Under the pieces are notes generated by a model that saw only the letters and a list, made by a program, of their open reading frames with translations, ran no database searches and was not told the DNA's origin. A program made the translations under genes and the position numbers. Shown here piece after piece: positions 26,667 through 35,000 of a DNA stretch of 64,000 nucleotides (the stretch's first letter is position 1; every line of letters starts with the position of its first letter). Source of the DNA: Hyalangium versicolor (GTDB lineage Bacteria > Myxococcota > Myxococcia > Myxococcales > Myxococcaceae). The stretch is from positions 124,001 to 188,000 of the forward strand of contig NZ_JAHXBF010000005.1 of assembly GCF_020103695.1 (NCBI RefSeq), given 5' to 3'.

Positions 26667-27010
26667 TCACGGGTGGTTAGCAGTCCATTCCATCCGTGTT
26701 GCGTCAGTGTTGCGTGCCGGCGCAAGAGGCAGATCGAGAACACCGATCGTCTCTCGCCGGGTGTCGGGGCTCAGGTGGGCGTAGCGCATCGTCATGTCGA
26801 TCGTGGCGTGCCCCATCAACACCTGGATCACCTTGAGCGAGACGCCACGCATCGCGAGATGGCTGCCGTAGGTGTGGTGCAGGTCGTGCCAGCCGATCCG
26901 CTCGGCTGATGCCCGCCCGCTTGAGGGGGCGACGCAGCGGTCGCTCCATCTTGCCCGCCGTGAGCGGCTGCCCGCTGAGCCGATGGACGTCGGCTCCTCC
27001 GCGCCGCGAA
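26667..27010 (-). pseudogene. Tyrosine recombinase (phage integrase) remnant
   Basis: The C-terminal catalytic half is readable: RIGWHDLHHTYGSHL, then LKVIQVLMGHATIDMTMRYAHLSPDT, which match the box II region and the catalytic H/R...Y motif (tyrosine in RYAHLS). The invariant arginine in HDLRHT is replaced by histidine, so the enzyme is dead. Upstream, the continuation (SGQPLTAGKMERPLRRPLKRAGI) is in a different frame, so at least one frameshift occurred near 26910-26925. The N-terminal half is missing or unreadable. It points towards the attachment-like site at its 3' end, as in functional integrase cassettes. Confidence 0.7.
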
Positions 27011-27310
27011 GTGCCCGCGCTACTCGCGGCCTACGCCGAAATGTCCTGGCTCGGGGCGATCGTCGACACGGTCGGCGATGCTTTAGCTGACGTGACGTGG
27101 CGCGCGTTCCAGCGGCGGGACTCCACGGCGGAGAGTTCTTTGCCGTCGTTGAGGAGATCGCAGGTGTGCCGGTCGGTCTGTGGCCGGTGCCGCCCGATTG
27201 CGTGCTCGCGCTCCCCGACCTGAGCAAGCGGAAGCCCGAGCGCACGTTCACGATCACGGCGGGCGGGCGCATGTTCACGATCACGGCCGCGAGCGTCGTC
27301 GACGTGAAGC
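26990..27310 (+). pseudogene. Phage portal protein fragments
   Basis: Two overlapping plus-strand frames read like a portal protein: VPALLAAYAEMSWLGAIVDTVGDALADVTWRAF, then, in another frame, GGEFFAVVEEIAGVPVGLWPVPPDCVLALPD, the G-x-x-F-V...G-x-P...L-P-P pattern of head portals. A frameshift lies around 27095-27125. Order relative to the following capsid fragment (portal before capsid) is that of tailed phages. Function is lost. Confidence 0.4.
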
Positions 27311-27765
27311 GCCTAACCCGGATCGGTCATACAGAGGATCTCACCGCTGCTCAGGTCTTCGCGAGCACGGGCACGACCGCCGACGCCTACCTTGCCGACA
27401 TCGACAAGGCGGTTGAGCTGCCGCTGACCGCGTAAGTGCGGATGGGCACTGCGGCATGGGTGATCCACCCGACCCGCGCGACGGCGCTGATGCAGCTCAA
27501 TGACACGGGGATCTTCATCTTCCATCAGGAGATGCTCGACAAGGGGACGATCCGCGGCTTCTCCTTCATAATGACGACGCGCGTCCCCACGACGCGGATT
27601 ACGTTCTCCGCCGACTGGCGTCAGTACCTCTGAGGGATCGACGAGGATCTGAGCCTCTCCGAGCACAACACCCGCGCCGAGTACGACGAGACGACGAACC
27701 GCGCGATCATGATGGGCGACTTCAAGCTGCGCCAGCCGAAGGCGTTCAGCTCGATCACCTACTAA
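27310..27765 (+). pseudogene. HK97-type major capsid protein fragment with two in-frame stops
   Basis: One reading frame stays coding through two stop codons: TAA 27433-27435 and TGA 27631-27633, ending at TAA 27763-27765. It reads YLADIDKAVELPLTA, stop, MGTAAWVIHPTRATALMQL, GIFIFHQEM, then stop, then GIDEDLSLSEHN and MMGDFKLRQPKAFSSITY. The W...P....L..L.D..G..IF and F-D-R..FR...AF pattern is that of the C-terminal P-domain of HK97-fold major capsid proteins. The missing protease and scaffold region upstream implies deletion between portal and capsid. A decayed prophage relic. Confidence 0.55.
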
Positions 27766-28147
27766 CCCGACGGCGTGACACAGGGGCAGCTCGCACAGTG
27801 CATACGGTTGCCTTCGGGCATTCTCGCCGGCCGGGCATGCACGTTCGTGCGGGTCGCGAGGAAAACTGCCAGTCAAGCGCGGTCGGCGCGGGCCGCACGC
27901 TGGATCCTGACTTGATGAAGGGGCACCCTGGGGGATGGGAGAACGCTCTGCTCGTCGCGTACCTGCTGCCCACCGGGCAGGTCGCGGCGTACAGCGTGCC
28001 GCTCGCCAGGGGCGCGCTTATCTGGGGCGGAAAGGTGTACCGCTGAGAGGCGCGTGTCGGGGCTCGCGGGGGCTTCACCGCAAGTCGCTTTTCGTTGAGA
28101 CTGGGCCCCAGTGTGAATCCCCGCGCATGATTGAAAGGACGTGGGCC
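27766..28147. other. Degenerate phage-derived stretch, no gene supported
   Basis: A plus-strand open frame (27798-28046, ending GGWENALLVAYLLPTGQVAAYSV) shows some coding character in its second half but has no ribosome-binding site or known family. I treat it as part of the same decayed element rather than a gene. Confidence 0.4.
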
Positions 28148-29047
28148 ATGTCCCCCCGAACTTGCAGTGCCCTGCTCCTGTTCCTGCTCTCGGCCTGCGC
28201 GACGATGGATCCGAGCACGGGAGAGGTAGAGGCCCCGAGCCCGAGACTCGCCAATCTTCAGCGTGCGGCACTATACCCCTGGACAGATGATGGCCAGTGT
28301 GTGCTGCGCGAAGCCTCCAACGAATGGCCCATCCTTGCGGAGCGGTGCTTTCACGCGCTCGATCGCGACAGGGTCAGGTTTCGGGATGACAACAAGAAGT
28401 GCGCCGTTGCCTATGCGGATGCAGCCGCCCCCGCGGTTGTAGCCCTCTGTGTCTTTGCGGCACCCGAGATCGTCGTCGGTGCAGTGATTGTTGTTGGCGC
28501 GGTGGTGGTAGCAGCCGCCATCCAAGAGGGGATTGATGCTTATCAACGGAACGCATCCCGCGAACGCGCGAAGCCCAAGGATCAAACGCGACCTGCGCAG
28601 AAACCCGTGACGAAGAGTGAGCCGAAGCCGAAAGACCTGGGTCCGGACTGGATCCCACCCGTAACATCCGATTCAACGGAGCGCCCGGAATGCAAGCCCG
28701 TCCCGGTGCCGCACGCGGGCGGCAATGACCCTCACAACGACTGCGCCGACCTCATTCCACAGAACAGCTTCCCGGGCTGGGATGTGCTCGTTAATGGCAA
28801 GCAATTCGATGCACTTCAACTAACCACGCGCACGCTATGGGACGTTAAGACTGATAACTTCGACATACACTCGACTCGGTCTCAGGATTTTTTCGTGAGA
28901 GTGAAGCTGCCGGAATTGCGGCGCGAAGCCAGGCTTGCCGAGGAGTGCGGATATAACTTTATCATTGGCGTGAAGAGCGCTGCGCATAAGAGCGCGATCG
29001 AGAGCATGGATAAGAACCTCAATGTCGTCGTCATGAATTGGTGCTAA
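28148..29047 (+). CDS. DUF6310-like lipoprotein toxin candidate
   Basis: 299 residues from MSPRTCSALLLFLLSAC, chosen over MIERTWAM (28127) because AAGGA sits about eight bases before it; C17 is the lipobox cysteine. A short hydrophobic region (about 85-125) follows, then a basic proline/lysine-rich linker, and a C-terminal domain with LTTRTLWDVKTDNFD and LRREARLAEECGYNFIIGVKS. The D..(5)..LWDVKTD core resembles PD-(D/E)XK-type nucleases and is the hallmark of what I recall as the DUF6310 family, myxobacterial lipoproteins found beside DUF5953 genes. G+C is lower than flanking genes, as expected of cargo of the decayed phage region. Family name is from memory. Confidence 0.55.
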   Translation: MSPRTCSALLLFLLSACATMDPSTGEVEAPSPRLANLQRAALYPWTDDGQCVLREASNEWPILAERCFHALDRDRVRFRDDNKKCAVAYADAAAPAVVALCVFAAPEIVVGAVIVVGAVVVAAAIQEGIDAYQRNASRERAKPKDQTRPAQKPVTKSEPKPKDLGPDWIPPVTSDSTERPECKPVPVPHAGGNDPHNDCADLIPQNSFPGWDVLVNGKQFDALQLTTRTLWDVKTDNFDIHSTRSQDFFVRVKLPELRREARLAEECGYNFIIGVKSAAHKSAIESMDKNLNVVVMNWC

Positions 29048-29048
29048 A

Positions 29049-29810
29049 ATGACACTCGTGCAGCGGAGTGACTTCCGCATTACCGTCAATGCTCCTGCGC
29101 TTGTTGACGATGATGGGCGCCCGCTTGCCATTGTTCATGGAATGGAGAGTGCGTTTCCTGGATTGAGTTTGGGGTGGACGACTTCAGAGAAGAACGATCT
29201 GATCCCACTGCCTCACCGCGATCAATGGGTCGCGTCCAATAGGACTGATGGCGGGTTTCCGTTCCTTTGCAACGATGACGACAACCAACCTGTGACGGTG
29301 ACCGGTTTGGAAAACCCGCGGGGACTTGCCGCAGGAAGCCCGCCACATTTTGAAGTTCATGCGTCGCTGCCACCACAGGCAGCCAGCCTCGGCGTGGCAG
29401 CAGATGTGCTGGCAGCCATTGGAGAAGGCGCACACGGGTACTGGGGGCACGCCACTCCATTCAGCGCGACCGTGGCGATTTCGCGGCAGACGATCGATCC
29501 AGTGCGGAAGCCAGGAATTCCGCCATGGGGGCTGCCAGCGCTCAGGTTCCCAGACTACATCCGCGCGCCCGAGATTCCGCATAACCTCGGATGGCTGAAC
29601 TATTGGTCTGCCGCTGCCGCGAAAGCCATCGGGTTCCCGGACCCGGCTCGCGACGCCGAGTTGCTCAAGCGGGCGCGTCGCACGCCGTCGGGCGGATGGG
29701 TCGTGCAACTCACCGATGCGCCGCTCGACCTCGACAACCCCACCCACCTGGACGTGCTCAAACGCGCCTACGAGCGCTTCCCGGTGATCGGCGGGCGCGA
29801 CTCACCGTGA
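29049..29810 (+). CDS. DUF5953-like protein, likely immunity partner
   Basis: A 253-residue soluble protein starting one base after the upstream stop, so coupled to it. The C-terminal half (NLGWLNYWSAAAAKAIGFPDPARDAELLKRARRT and GGWVVQLTDAPLDLDNPTHLDVLKRAYERFP) matches a myxobacterial family I recall as DUF5953, found in tandem with DUF6310 proteins. No signal peptide; it would act in the cytoplasm, as expected of an immunity protein against a nuclease delivered or made in the same cell. The role is inferred from gene order and the lipoprotein-toxin look of the first gene. Confidence 0.55.
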   Translation: MTLVQRSDFRITVNAPALVDDDGRPLAIVHGMESAFPGLSLGWTTSEKNDLIPLPHRDQWVASNRTDGGFPFLCNDDDNQPVTVTGLENPRGLAAGSPPHFEVHASLPPQAASLGVAADVLAAIGEGAHGYWGHATPFSATVAISRQTIDPVRKPGIPPWGLPALRFPDYIRAPEIPHNLGWLNYWSAAAAKAIGFPDPARDAELLKRARRTPSGGWVVQLTDAPLDLDNPTHLDVLKRAYERFPVIGGRDSP

Positions 29811-29943
29811 CCGCTCGGCTCGGGGCACACTGCGCGAGCGCTGGCGATGGATTGATCAGTCTGATCTCTCTCTCCTTGGTGGCTTGCATCACAACCCGCC
29901 GGGCAGACGTTGCTGATTTCCCCTCGAAATGAACGCGCTGCCC

Positions 29944-31494
29944 TCACCAGGCGGTGTGGCGATAATCTTTGAAGAAGTTGCCCCAGACGAACTGGCCCGT
30001 GTTCTCCGAGGAGATGACCGGATCCACCACGCGCGCCGCGCCATCCACGATGTCCAGCGGCGGGTGAAAGTCGAGATCCTGCTGCTTGCGATTCGCGAAC
30101 ACCACTGGGTCCTCGTCGGTCACCCAGCCGGTGTCCACCGCGTTCATGAAGATGCGGTCCTTCGCGTAGTCCGGTGCGGAGGTCAGCGTCATCATGTTCA
30201 ACGCGGCTTTCGCCATATTGGTGTGCGGGTGCTTGTCCGTCTTCGTCCCGCGCGAGAAGCTGCCCTCCATCGCGGAGACGTTCACGATGTGGCCGGGCGA
30301 GGAGCGGTCGCGCATCATCAGCGGCTTCAGCTTCCCGCAGAGGATGAACGGCGCCACCGCGTTCACCAGGTGGACCTCCAGCATCTCCGCTGTGGAGACC
30401 TCGGCCAGCTTCATCCGCCAGGAGTTCATCAGCCGCAGGTCGACCTGCTGCAGATCCGCGTCCATCTTCCCCTCGGGAAAGAGGGAGCGCGTGTCACTCT
30501 CCTGCTCGAGCGCGTACGGGAGCAGCGATAGCGCGGCGGAGGAGTGGATGCCAAGCGCGGGATCACTGCTGCGCCAGGTGGGCCCGACCACCGAGGTGCC
30601 GGTGCCTGCTGTCCCCAGGGTGGAGCGCATCGCCTCGACGCACTGCTCGTGTCCAGCGAAGAGTGGGCGAGCCTCTGCCGGGAGCTCCTCGAAGCGGCGC
30701 AGCTCGCCCTCCAGCAGGTGCGCGTAGAAGCCCGGAGGGCGGCGCACCGTCTGCGCGGCATTGTTGATGAGGATGTCCAGCCGCGGGTGCACCTGCTCCA
30801 GGTGCCGTGCGAAGAGCTCGACGCTGGGGGCGTGCCGCAAGTCGAGCCCATGAAGTTGCAGCCGATGCGACCACTCCCCGAAGTCAGGCTCTCTCATGTA
30901 GCGCTGCGCGGCGTCCTTCGGAAACCGGGTGGTCGCAATCACCTGCGCGCCCGAGCGGAGCAACATCAGCGATGCTTGATAGCCGATCTTCACGCGCGCG
31001 CCGGTGATCAACGCGATCTTCCCGGACAGCGGAGCCCGCTGGGTTCGCTTGGCGTAGTTGAAGTCCGCGCACGTGCCGCACATCGAGTCGTAGAAGAAGT
31101 GCAGCTTCCGGAACATCTCCTTGCAGAGGTAGCACTTGCGAGGGACTTCGAGAATCCGCTCGGGCTCTTCCGTGGGCGGCGGCGGGGGCAGGGGTGGTGC
31201 CGAGAACACGGCGGTGCCGCGCAGCGTCCGGATCCCGGCCGTCGCGCGGACGACGCGGTCGTTGTCGTGCTTCGCCTGCTTCCGCTCGCGCCTCAGCGCC
31301 TTCACGAATTGTGACTTCGCCCGTCGATCCGGGTGTAGCACGCGCGAGGCAGCGGACAGGAGCGCGATCCGATCCGGCTCTGGGAGACGCGCCAGCAGGA
31401 AGCGGTCCTCCCCCATGGCCTCGAGCAAGCGCGTGCACCGGCGCACCTCGTCCAAATCGTCCGGTGGCATTGAAGCTATCTGGAAGTTCTTCAT
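29944..31494 (-). CDS. Short-chain dehydrogenase-like protein with N-terminal Zn-ribbon
   Basis: A 516-residue protein in three parts: a helical N-terminus (1-115), a four-cysteine zinc ribbon (C121, C124, C139, C142), and an SDR Rossmann domain (155-516). The cofactor loop TGARVKIG and NNAA are present, and the catalytic serine lies in NVSAME (S408). The expected YxxxK reads T425-NMAK429, i.e. the tyrosine position is threonine, which appears to be a feature of a Zn-finger SDR subfamily also found in eukaryotes rather than a mutation. It is long because of large inserts. Cytoplasmic; substrate unknown. Confidence 0.7.
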   Translation of the reverse strand: MKNFQIASMPPDDLDEVRRCTRLLEAMGEDRFLLARLPEPDRIALLSAASRVLHPDRRAKSQFVKALRRERKQAKHDNDRVVRATAGIRTLRGTAVFSAPPLPPPPPTEEPERILEVPRKCYLCKEMFRKLHFFYDSMCGTCADFNYAKRTQRAPLSGKIALITGARVKIGYQASLMLLRSGAQVIATTRFPKDAAQRYMREPDFGEWSHRLQLHGLDLRHAPSVELFARHLEQVHPRLDILINNAAQTVRRPPGFYAHLLEGELRRFEELPAEARPLFAGHEQCVEAMRSTLGTAGTGTSVVGPTWRSSDPALGIHSSAALSLLPYALEQESDTRSLFPEGKMDADLQQVDLRLMNSWRMKLAEVSTAEMLEVHLVNAVAPFILCGKLKPLMMRDRSSPGHIVNVSAMEGSFSRGTKTDKHPHTNMAKAALNMMTLTSAPDYAKDRIFMNAVDTGWVTDEDPVVFANRKQQDLDFHPPLDIVDGAARVVDPVISSENTGQFVWGNFFKDYRHTAW

Positions 31495-31603
31495 TTCTAG
31501 GGTGCATACCTTCGTGGGAAGAGAGAGGAAAGGGCATCCGCGTGGGGACCTTGTTGGGGCGCGGCACCGGCGAGGCCTTCCAGCTCAATGACGTGGAATC
31601 CAT

Positions 31604-33400
31604 TCAGGTGCCCGATGCGGGCGTGAATAGCTCAGCGGAGGAGAGCGGCGCGATGGTGGTGTCCTGCTGGCCGCCAACGACGAGGATGCGCCCCTCTGGC
31701 AGCACCGTGGCCGAGAGGTTGCGGCGCGCTGTGCCCATCGTGGGCGCCTGCGTCCAGGTGCCCGTAGCGACATTGTAGCTCTCCATCGTGGAGGTGATCG
31801 CTCCAGAGCCGTCCGTGCCGCCTAGCGCCAGCACTCGGCCCGAGGGCAGCATCGCGACGGTGAACTCACTGCGCGCCGTCGTCAGCGAGCCCGTGGTCGT
31901 CCACGTGCCGGTAGCGGGGTTGTACAGCTCGGAGATTGCGGTGGGGACGCTGCTGGGCGTGAGTCCACTCACCACGAGGACCTGACCGTTCGGAAGCAAC
32001 GCCGCCCCATGCCCGTAGTGACGAGAGTTCATCGTGCCGGTGGCTGACCAGGTGTTGGCGACCGGGTCATAGAGCTCGGCGGTGGCCAGCGCTTGCCCCC
32101 CCGTGTGTCCGCCCGCGACCAGCACTCTTCCGTCCGGCAGCAGGGTCGCGGTGTGCCCGAAGCGGCGCGTGGACATGGAAGGCCCCGACGTCCAAGTGTT
32201 GGAGCTCGGATCGTAGAGCTCCGTGGTCGTCATCCCCTGGGTGCCATCGAAGCCGCCGGTGACGAACAGGCGCCCGTCGTTCAGCGTCGTCACGGTGTGG
32301 CGGAAGCGGGCCGCCGACATGGACGCTGCGGCGCTCCAGGTGCCCGTGGTGACGTCATACTGCTCGGTGGTCGCTGTAGGGACGTTGCTGATCTCCCCTC
32401 CCGTGACGAGCACCTTGCCGGAGCTCAGGAGCGTGGCACCGTGTCCGTAGCGCTTCACGGACATGGAGGCCGTGGGCGCCCAGGTGCGCGTGGCGGGCGA
32501 GTAGAGGGCCGCGCTGGCTGTCCACCCCACGCTGTCGGATCCGCCCGCTACGAGCACCCGGCCATCCGCCAGCAGCGTCGCGGAGTGCTTCGTGAGGGCA
32601 GAAGGCAGGGAGCTGGTGTTCGCCCAGGCATCCAGAGGCGAGAGGGCTGGCCAGGTGTAGCCGACCTGGAGTTTGGGGCGCCGGCTGGCGACTGCCTCCT
32701 CACGCGAGTAGTAATCCGACGAATACCAACCCTGGTTTCGAAGCACGAACGAGATCCGTCGGTCCACGGTGTCCAAGGAACCCTGGACGACGGGGATGAG
32801 GCTTGGATCTTCGTTCACGCCGAGTTTGTCCTCGATCACGTTGCCGCCGGGGCCCCACAGGAACCACGAACCTAGAGGACCACCGGAAGAGGGCGGCCGG
32901 TTGTTGTAGGTGATGGTGTACTCACCCCACGAGTTGTCTGGGACAAGGTACGTGTAGACGTTGCCGTCACCGCCACCGGCGCCAACCCAATAGGACGTGG
33001 CCGAGAGTTTCACCGAGTGGACCTGCACACCGGTGGGGAGGCTTCCCAGGTTGAAGCGCAGGTAGATCTCATATGGGAACCAGGGATTGATGCTGAGGCT
33101 GCCGGCGGCGCCGAAGTTGTCGTTCTCCTCGTAGAACCCCCTCTTGGTGTAGCTGTCCGCCTCGGGCTCGAGCACCTGGACGAACTCGCATGAGCCGCTC
33201 ACCCCGCTACTCGCGCAGTCCACCTTCTGTGCCACCACGGAGAGGGGCTCCCGAGGCGCAGAGGGAGCGCTGGTAGCAATGGGATCGCAGCCGGCTGCCG
33301 TCAGGGCGAGCGCGGCAGGCACTCCCAGGCGACGCCAAGGTGAGCGAGCAAGATGCTTGGGAAAGGGCATGGCGGCAGGGTCTCCATCGAACCCATTCAT
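31604..33400 (-). CDS. Secreted Kelch-repeat lipoprotein
   Basis: 598 residues (an alternative start is 33370). Signal peptide with lipobox LTAAGC. Residues about 65-245 form a beta-rich module with the YLRFNL...W..G.YTITYNNRP pattern of the CBM96/disaggregatase-type domain, presumably carbohydrate binding. The rest (about 265-595) is six Kelch-like repeats, each with GRVLVAGG, a following A.LY.P and a T.TW signature, which should fold as a beta-propeller. Typical extracellular matrix or adhesion protein of myxobacteria. Divergent from the Ser/Thr kinase gene. Confidence 0.85.
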   Translation of the reverse strand: MNGFDGDPAAMPFPKHLARSPWRRLGVPAALALTAAGCDPIATSAPSAPREPLSVVAQKVDCASSGVSGSCEFVQVLEPEADSYTKRGFYEENDNFGAAGSLSINPWFPYEIYLRFNLGSLPTGVQVHSVKLSATSYWVGAGGGDGNVYTYLVPDNSWGEYTITYNNRPPSSGGPLGSWFLWGPGGNVIEDKLGVNEDPSLIPVVQGSLDTVDRRISFVLRNQGWYSSDYYSREEAVASRRPKLQVGYTWPALSPLDAWANTSSLPSALTKHSATLLADGRVLVAGGSDSVGWTASAALYSPATRTWAPTASMSVKRYGHGATLLSSGKVLVTGGEISNVPTATTEQYDVTTGTWSAAASMSAARFRHTVTTLNDGRLFVTGGFDGTQGMTTTELYDPSSNTWTSGPSMSTRRFGHTATLLPDGRVLVAGGHTGGQALATAELYDPVANTWSATGTMNSRHYGHGAALLPNGQVLVVSGLTPSSVPTAISELYNPATGTWTTTGSLTTARSEFTVAMLPSGRVLALGGTDGSGAITSTMESYNVATGTWTQAPTMGTARRNLSATVLPEGRILVVGGQQDTTIAPLSSAELFTPASGT

Positions 33401-33588
33401 GGGTTCTCAAAGGATGTTCCCGGAGCATGCCCATCCGCGGTCCCTCAAGAAAGGCCAATAAAGGGCCCGTGGAACGCGCGTCAGGGCCGCAGCGGTACCC
33501 ACCGTGGCGCCAACCCATCAGGACGGATGTTGTGCAACCGACCTGGTAAGTAGGGTAGGGTGTCGGCCCGCTCTGCCGGAGGCTCGCC

Positions 33589-34965
33589 ATGAATCGCACC
33601 CCGCCTGATTCGAATGCTGGAGGACTCGTGAGTGACACGGAGGTTCCCCGTGTTGAACGCTTCACTGTGGGGCCGTGGCTCGTGCTGGATGAGGTCGATG
33701 CAGGGAGCTGCGGCTTCGTCTTCCGGGCCCGTGATGCACACCAGCAAGGCGGGCCTCTGGTGGCGCTGAAGGTGGCGCGCCATCCGCGAGATAGCCGCTT
33801 CGCGCGTGAGGTGGAGGCGCTCCAGCGCGTGCAGCACTTCAGCCTTCCCAGGCTGGAGGGGCATGGCGAGTGGGCGCACTCCGAGGGGCAGCGCCACCCA
33901 TACATCGCCATGGAGCTGGTTCAAGGCCTGTCGCTCTACGCATGGGCGAAGGAATCGCAGGCGACGTCTCGGCAGTACTTGCGAGTGCTGGCTCAGGTGG
34001 CTCGAGCCCTGGCGGCACTGCATGCGGCTGGCTTTGTGCACCGCGATGTGAAGGGGGACAACATCGTCGTCACTCCCGAAGGGCGAGCAGTGCTGCTGGA
34101 TCTGGGGTGCTGTTGGTATCCGAGCGCTACTCCTCTCACCGAGACGGCCATGCCTCCGGGCACCACGCCGTATCGGCCGCCGGAGATGCTGCGTTTCGCA
34201 TGGCGCTTCCGCAAAGACCCGAAGGCCCGGTACGCGTCCCATCCGGCAGATGACCTCTACTCACTGGGAGTCGCAGCCTACAAGGCGCTGACAGGCAGCT
34301 ATCTGCCACCGGTGACCGAGAGCGAGGAGGTACGAGCCAGGATTGTTCCTCCGAGTCAGTGGTGCACGTGCGCTCCGGAGTTGGAGGCCCTGGTGATGTC
34401 CATGCTGGCCGATCGTAAGAGCGATCGTGGCACGGCCATTGGACTTGCGGAGGCGTTGGAGGTGGCTGCTCGTGGAGGTGCCCACCTGGATCAGCGCGTG
34501 GAACTCCGTGGTTCCTCTTCCAAAGAAAACCGGACCCACGAATCGAGTTTACATGCATGGCTCCCTTGGGTCAGCGCCGGCATCGTGAGCGGGTGGATGG
34601 CGCTGGGAGCCGGGGCGATGTGTGGCTCGCCCCGTCCGGAGCCTCTGCCTGTTGCGTCGGACTGGCACACTCCGTCCGTAGACGTGCCGGATGCAGGAGT
34701 TGGAGAGGAAGCTCTACTCTCTCTTGTTCAGACTTCGAGGCCCATTGCGCCAGCATCCTCGGTGGCGCTTCCCATGCCGAAGGCGCCTCAGCCAGGTCAG
34801 AAGAAGCCTCCCTGTGAGCCACGGTCGGAAGTGGTCGTGATGGGAGTGTGCTGGGTCGTGTTGGGGGTGCGGCCTCCCTGCGAGACTGCCGGCTACGAGT
34901 ACGACGGCAAGTGCCTCCGCGCGACATTCGACGCCCCGCGTGACCCGACCTCTGGAGGGCAGTAA
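33589..34965 (+). CDS. Membrane Ser/Thr protein kinase
   Basis: A 458-residue Hanks-type kinase preceded by GGAGG seven bases before ATG. The kinase domain (about 20-290) has a glycine loop DAGSCGFVF, catalytic lysine VALKVAR, the active loop HRDVKGDN and a DLG in place of DFG, the usual variant in many myxobacterial kinases, with APE-like RPPEM. One TM (about 325-345, WVSAGIVSGWMALGAGAM) separates it from a proline-rich periplasmic tail with several cysteines that may sense ligands. It lies between two convergent/divergent secreted-protein genes, with no partner in the same operon. Confidence 0.9.
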   Translation: MNRTPPDSNAGGLVSDTEVPRVERFTVGPWLVLDEVDAGSCGFVFRARDAHQQGGPLVALKVARHPRDSRFAREVEALQRVQHFSLPRLEGHGEWAHSEGQRHPYIAMELVQGLSLYAWAKESQATSRQYLRVLAQVARALAALHAAGFVHRDVKGDNIVVTPEGRAVLLDLGCCWYPSATPLTETAMPPGTTPYRPPEMLRFAWRFRKDPKARYASHPADDLYSLGVAAYKALTGSYLPPVTESEEVRARIVPPSQWCTCAPELEALVMSMLADRKSDRGTAIGLAEALEVAARGGAHLDQRVELRGSSSKENRTHESSLHAWLPWVSAGIVSGWMALGAGAMCGSPRPEPLPVASDWHTPSVDVPDAGVGEEALLSLVQTSRPIAPASSVALPMPKAPQPGQKKPPCEPRSEVVVMGVCWVVLGVRPPCETAGYEYDGKCLRATFDAPRDPTSGGQ

Positions 34966-34983
34966 CTCCAGAGGCCGGGTCAC
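34940..34983 (+). terminator. Strong hairpin spanning the kinase stop codon
   Basis: An 18-bp stem with one mismatch (GTGACCCG-A-CCTCTGGAG over CTCCAGAGGCCGGGTCAC) and an 8-base loop containing the kinase TAA. No T-run follows. It sits between the convergent kinase and beta-helix genes and probably acts as a bidirectional terminator or mRNA 3' stabiliser. Confidence 0.6.
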
Positions 34984-35000
34984 CGTGGACTGGCAGTCAA

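Noticed and set aside
27798..28046. 82-codon open frame in the phage remnant
   Set aside because: No ribosome-binding site or known family, and neighbouring frames are all broken; treated as debris.
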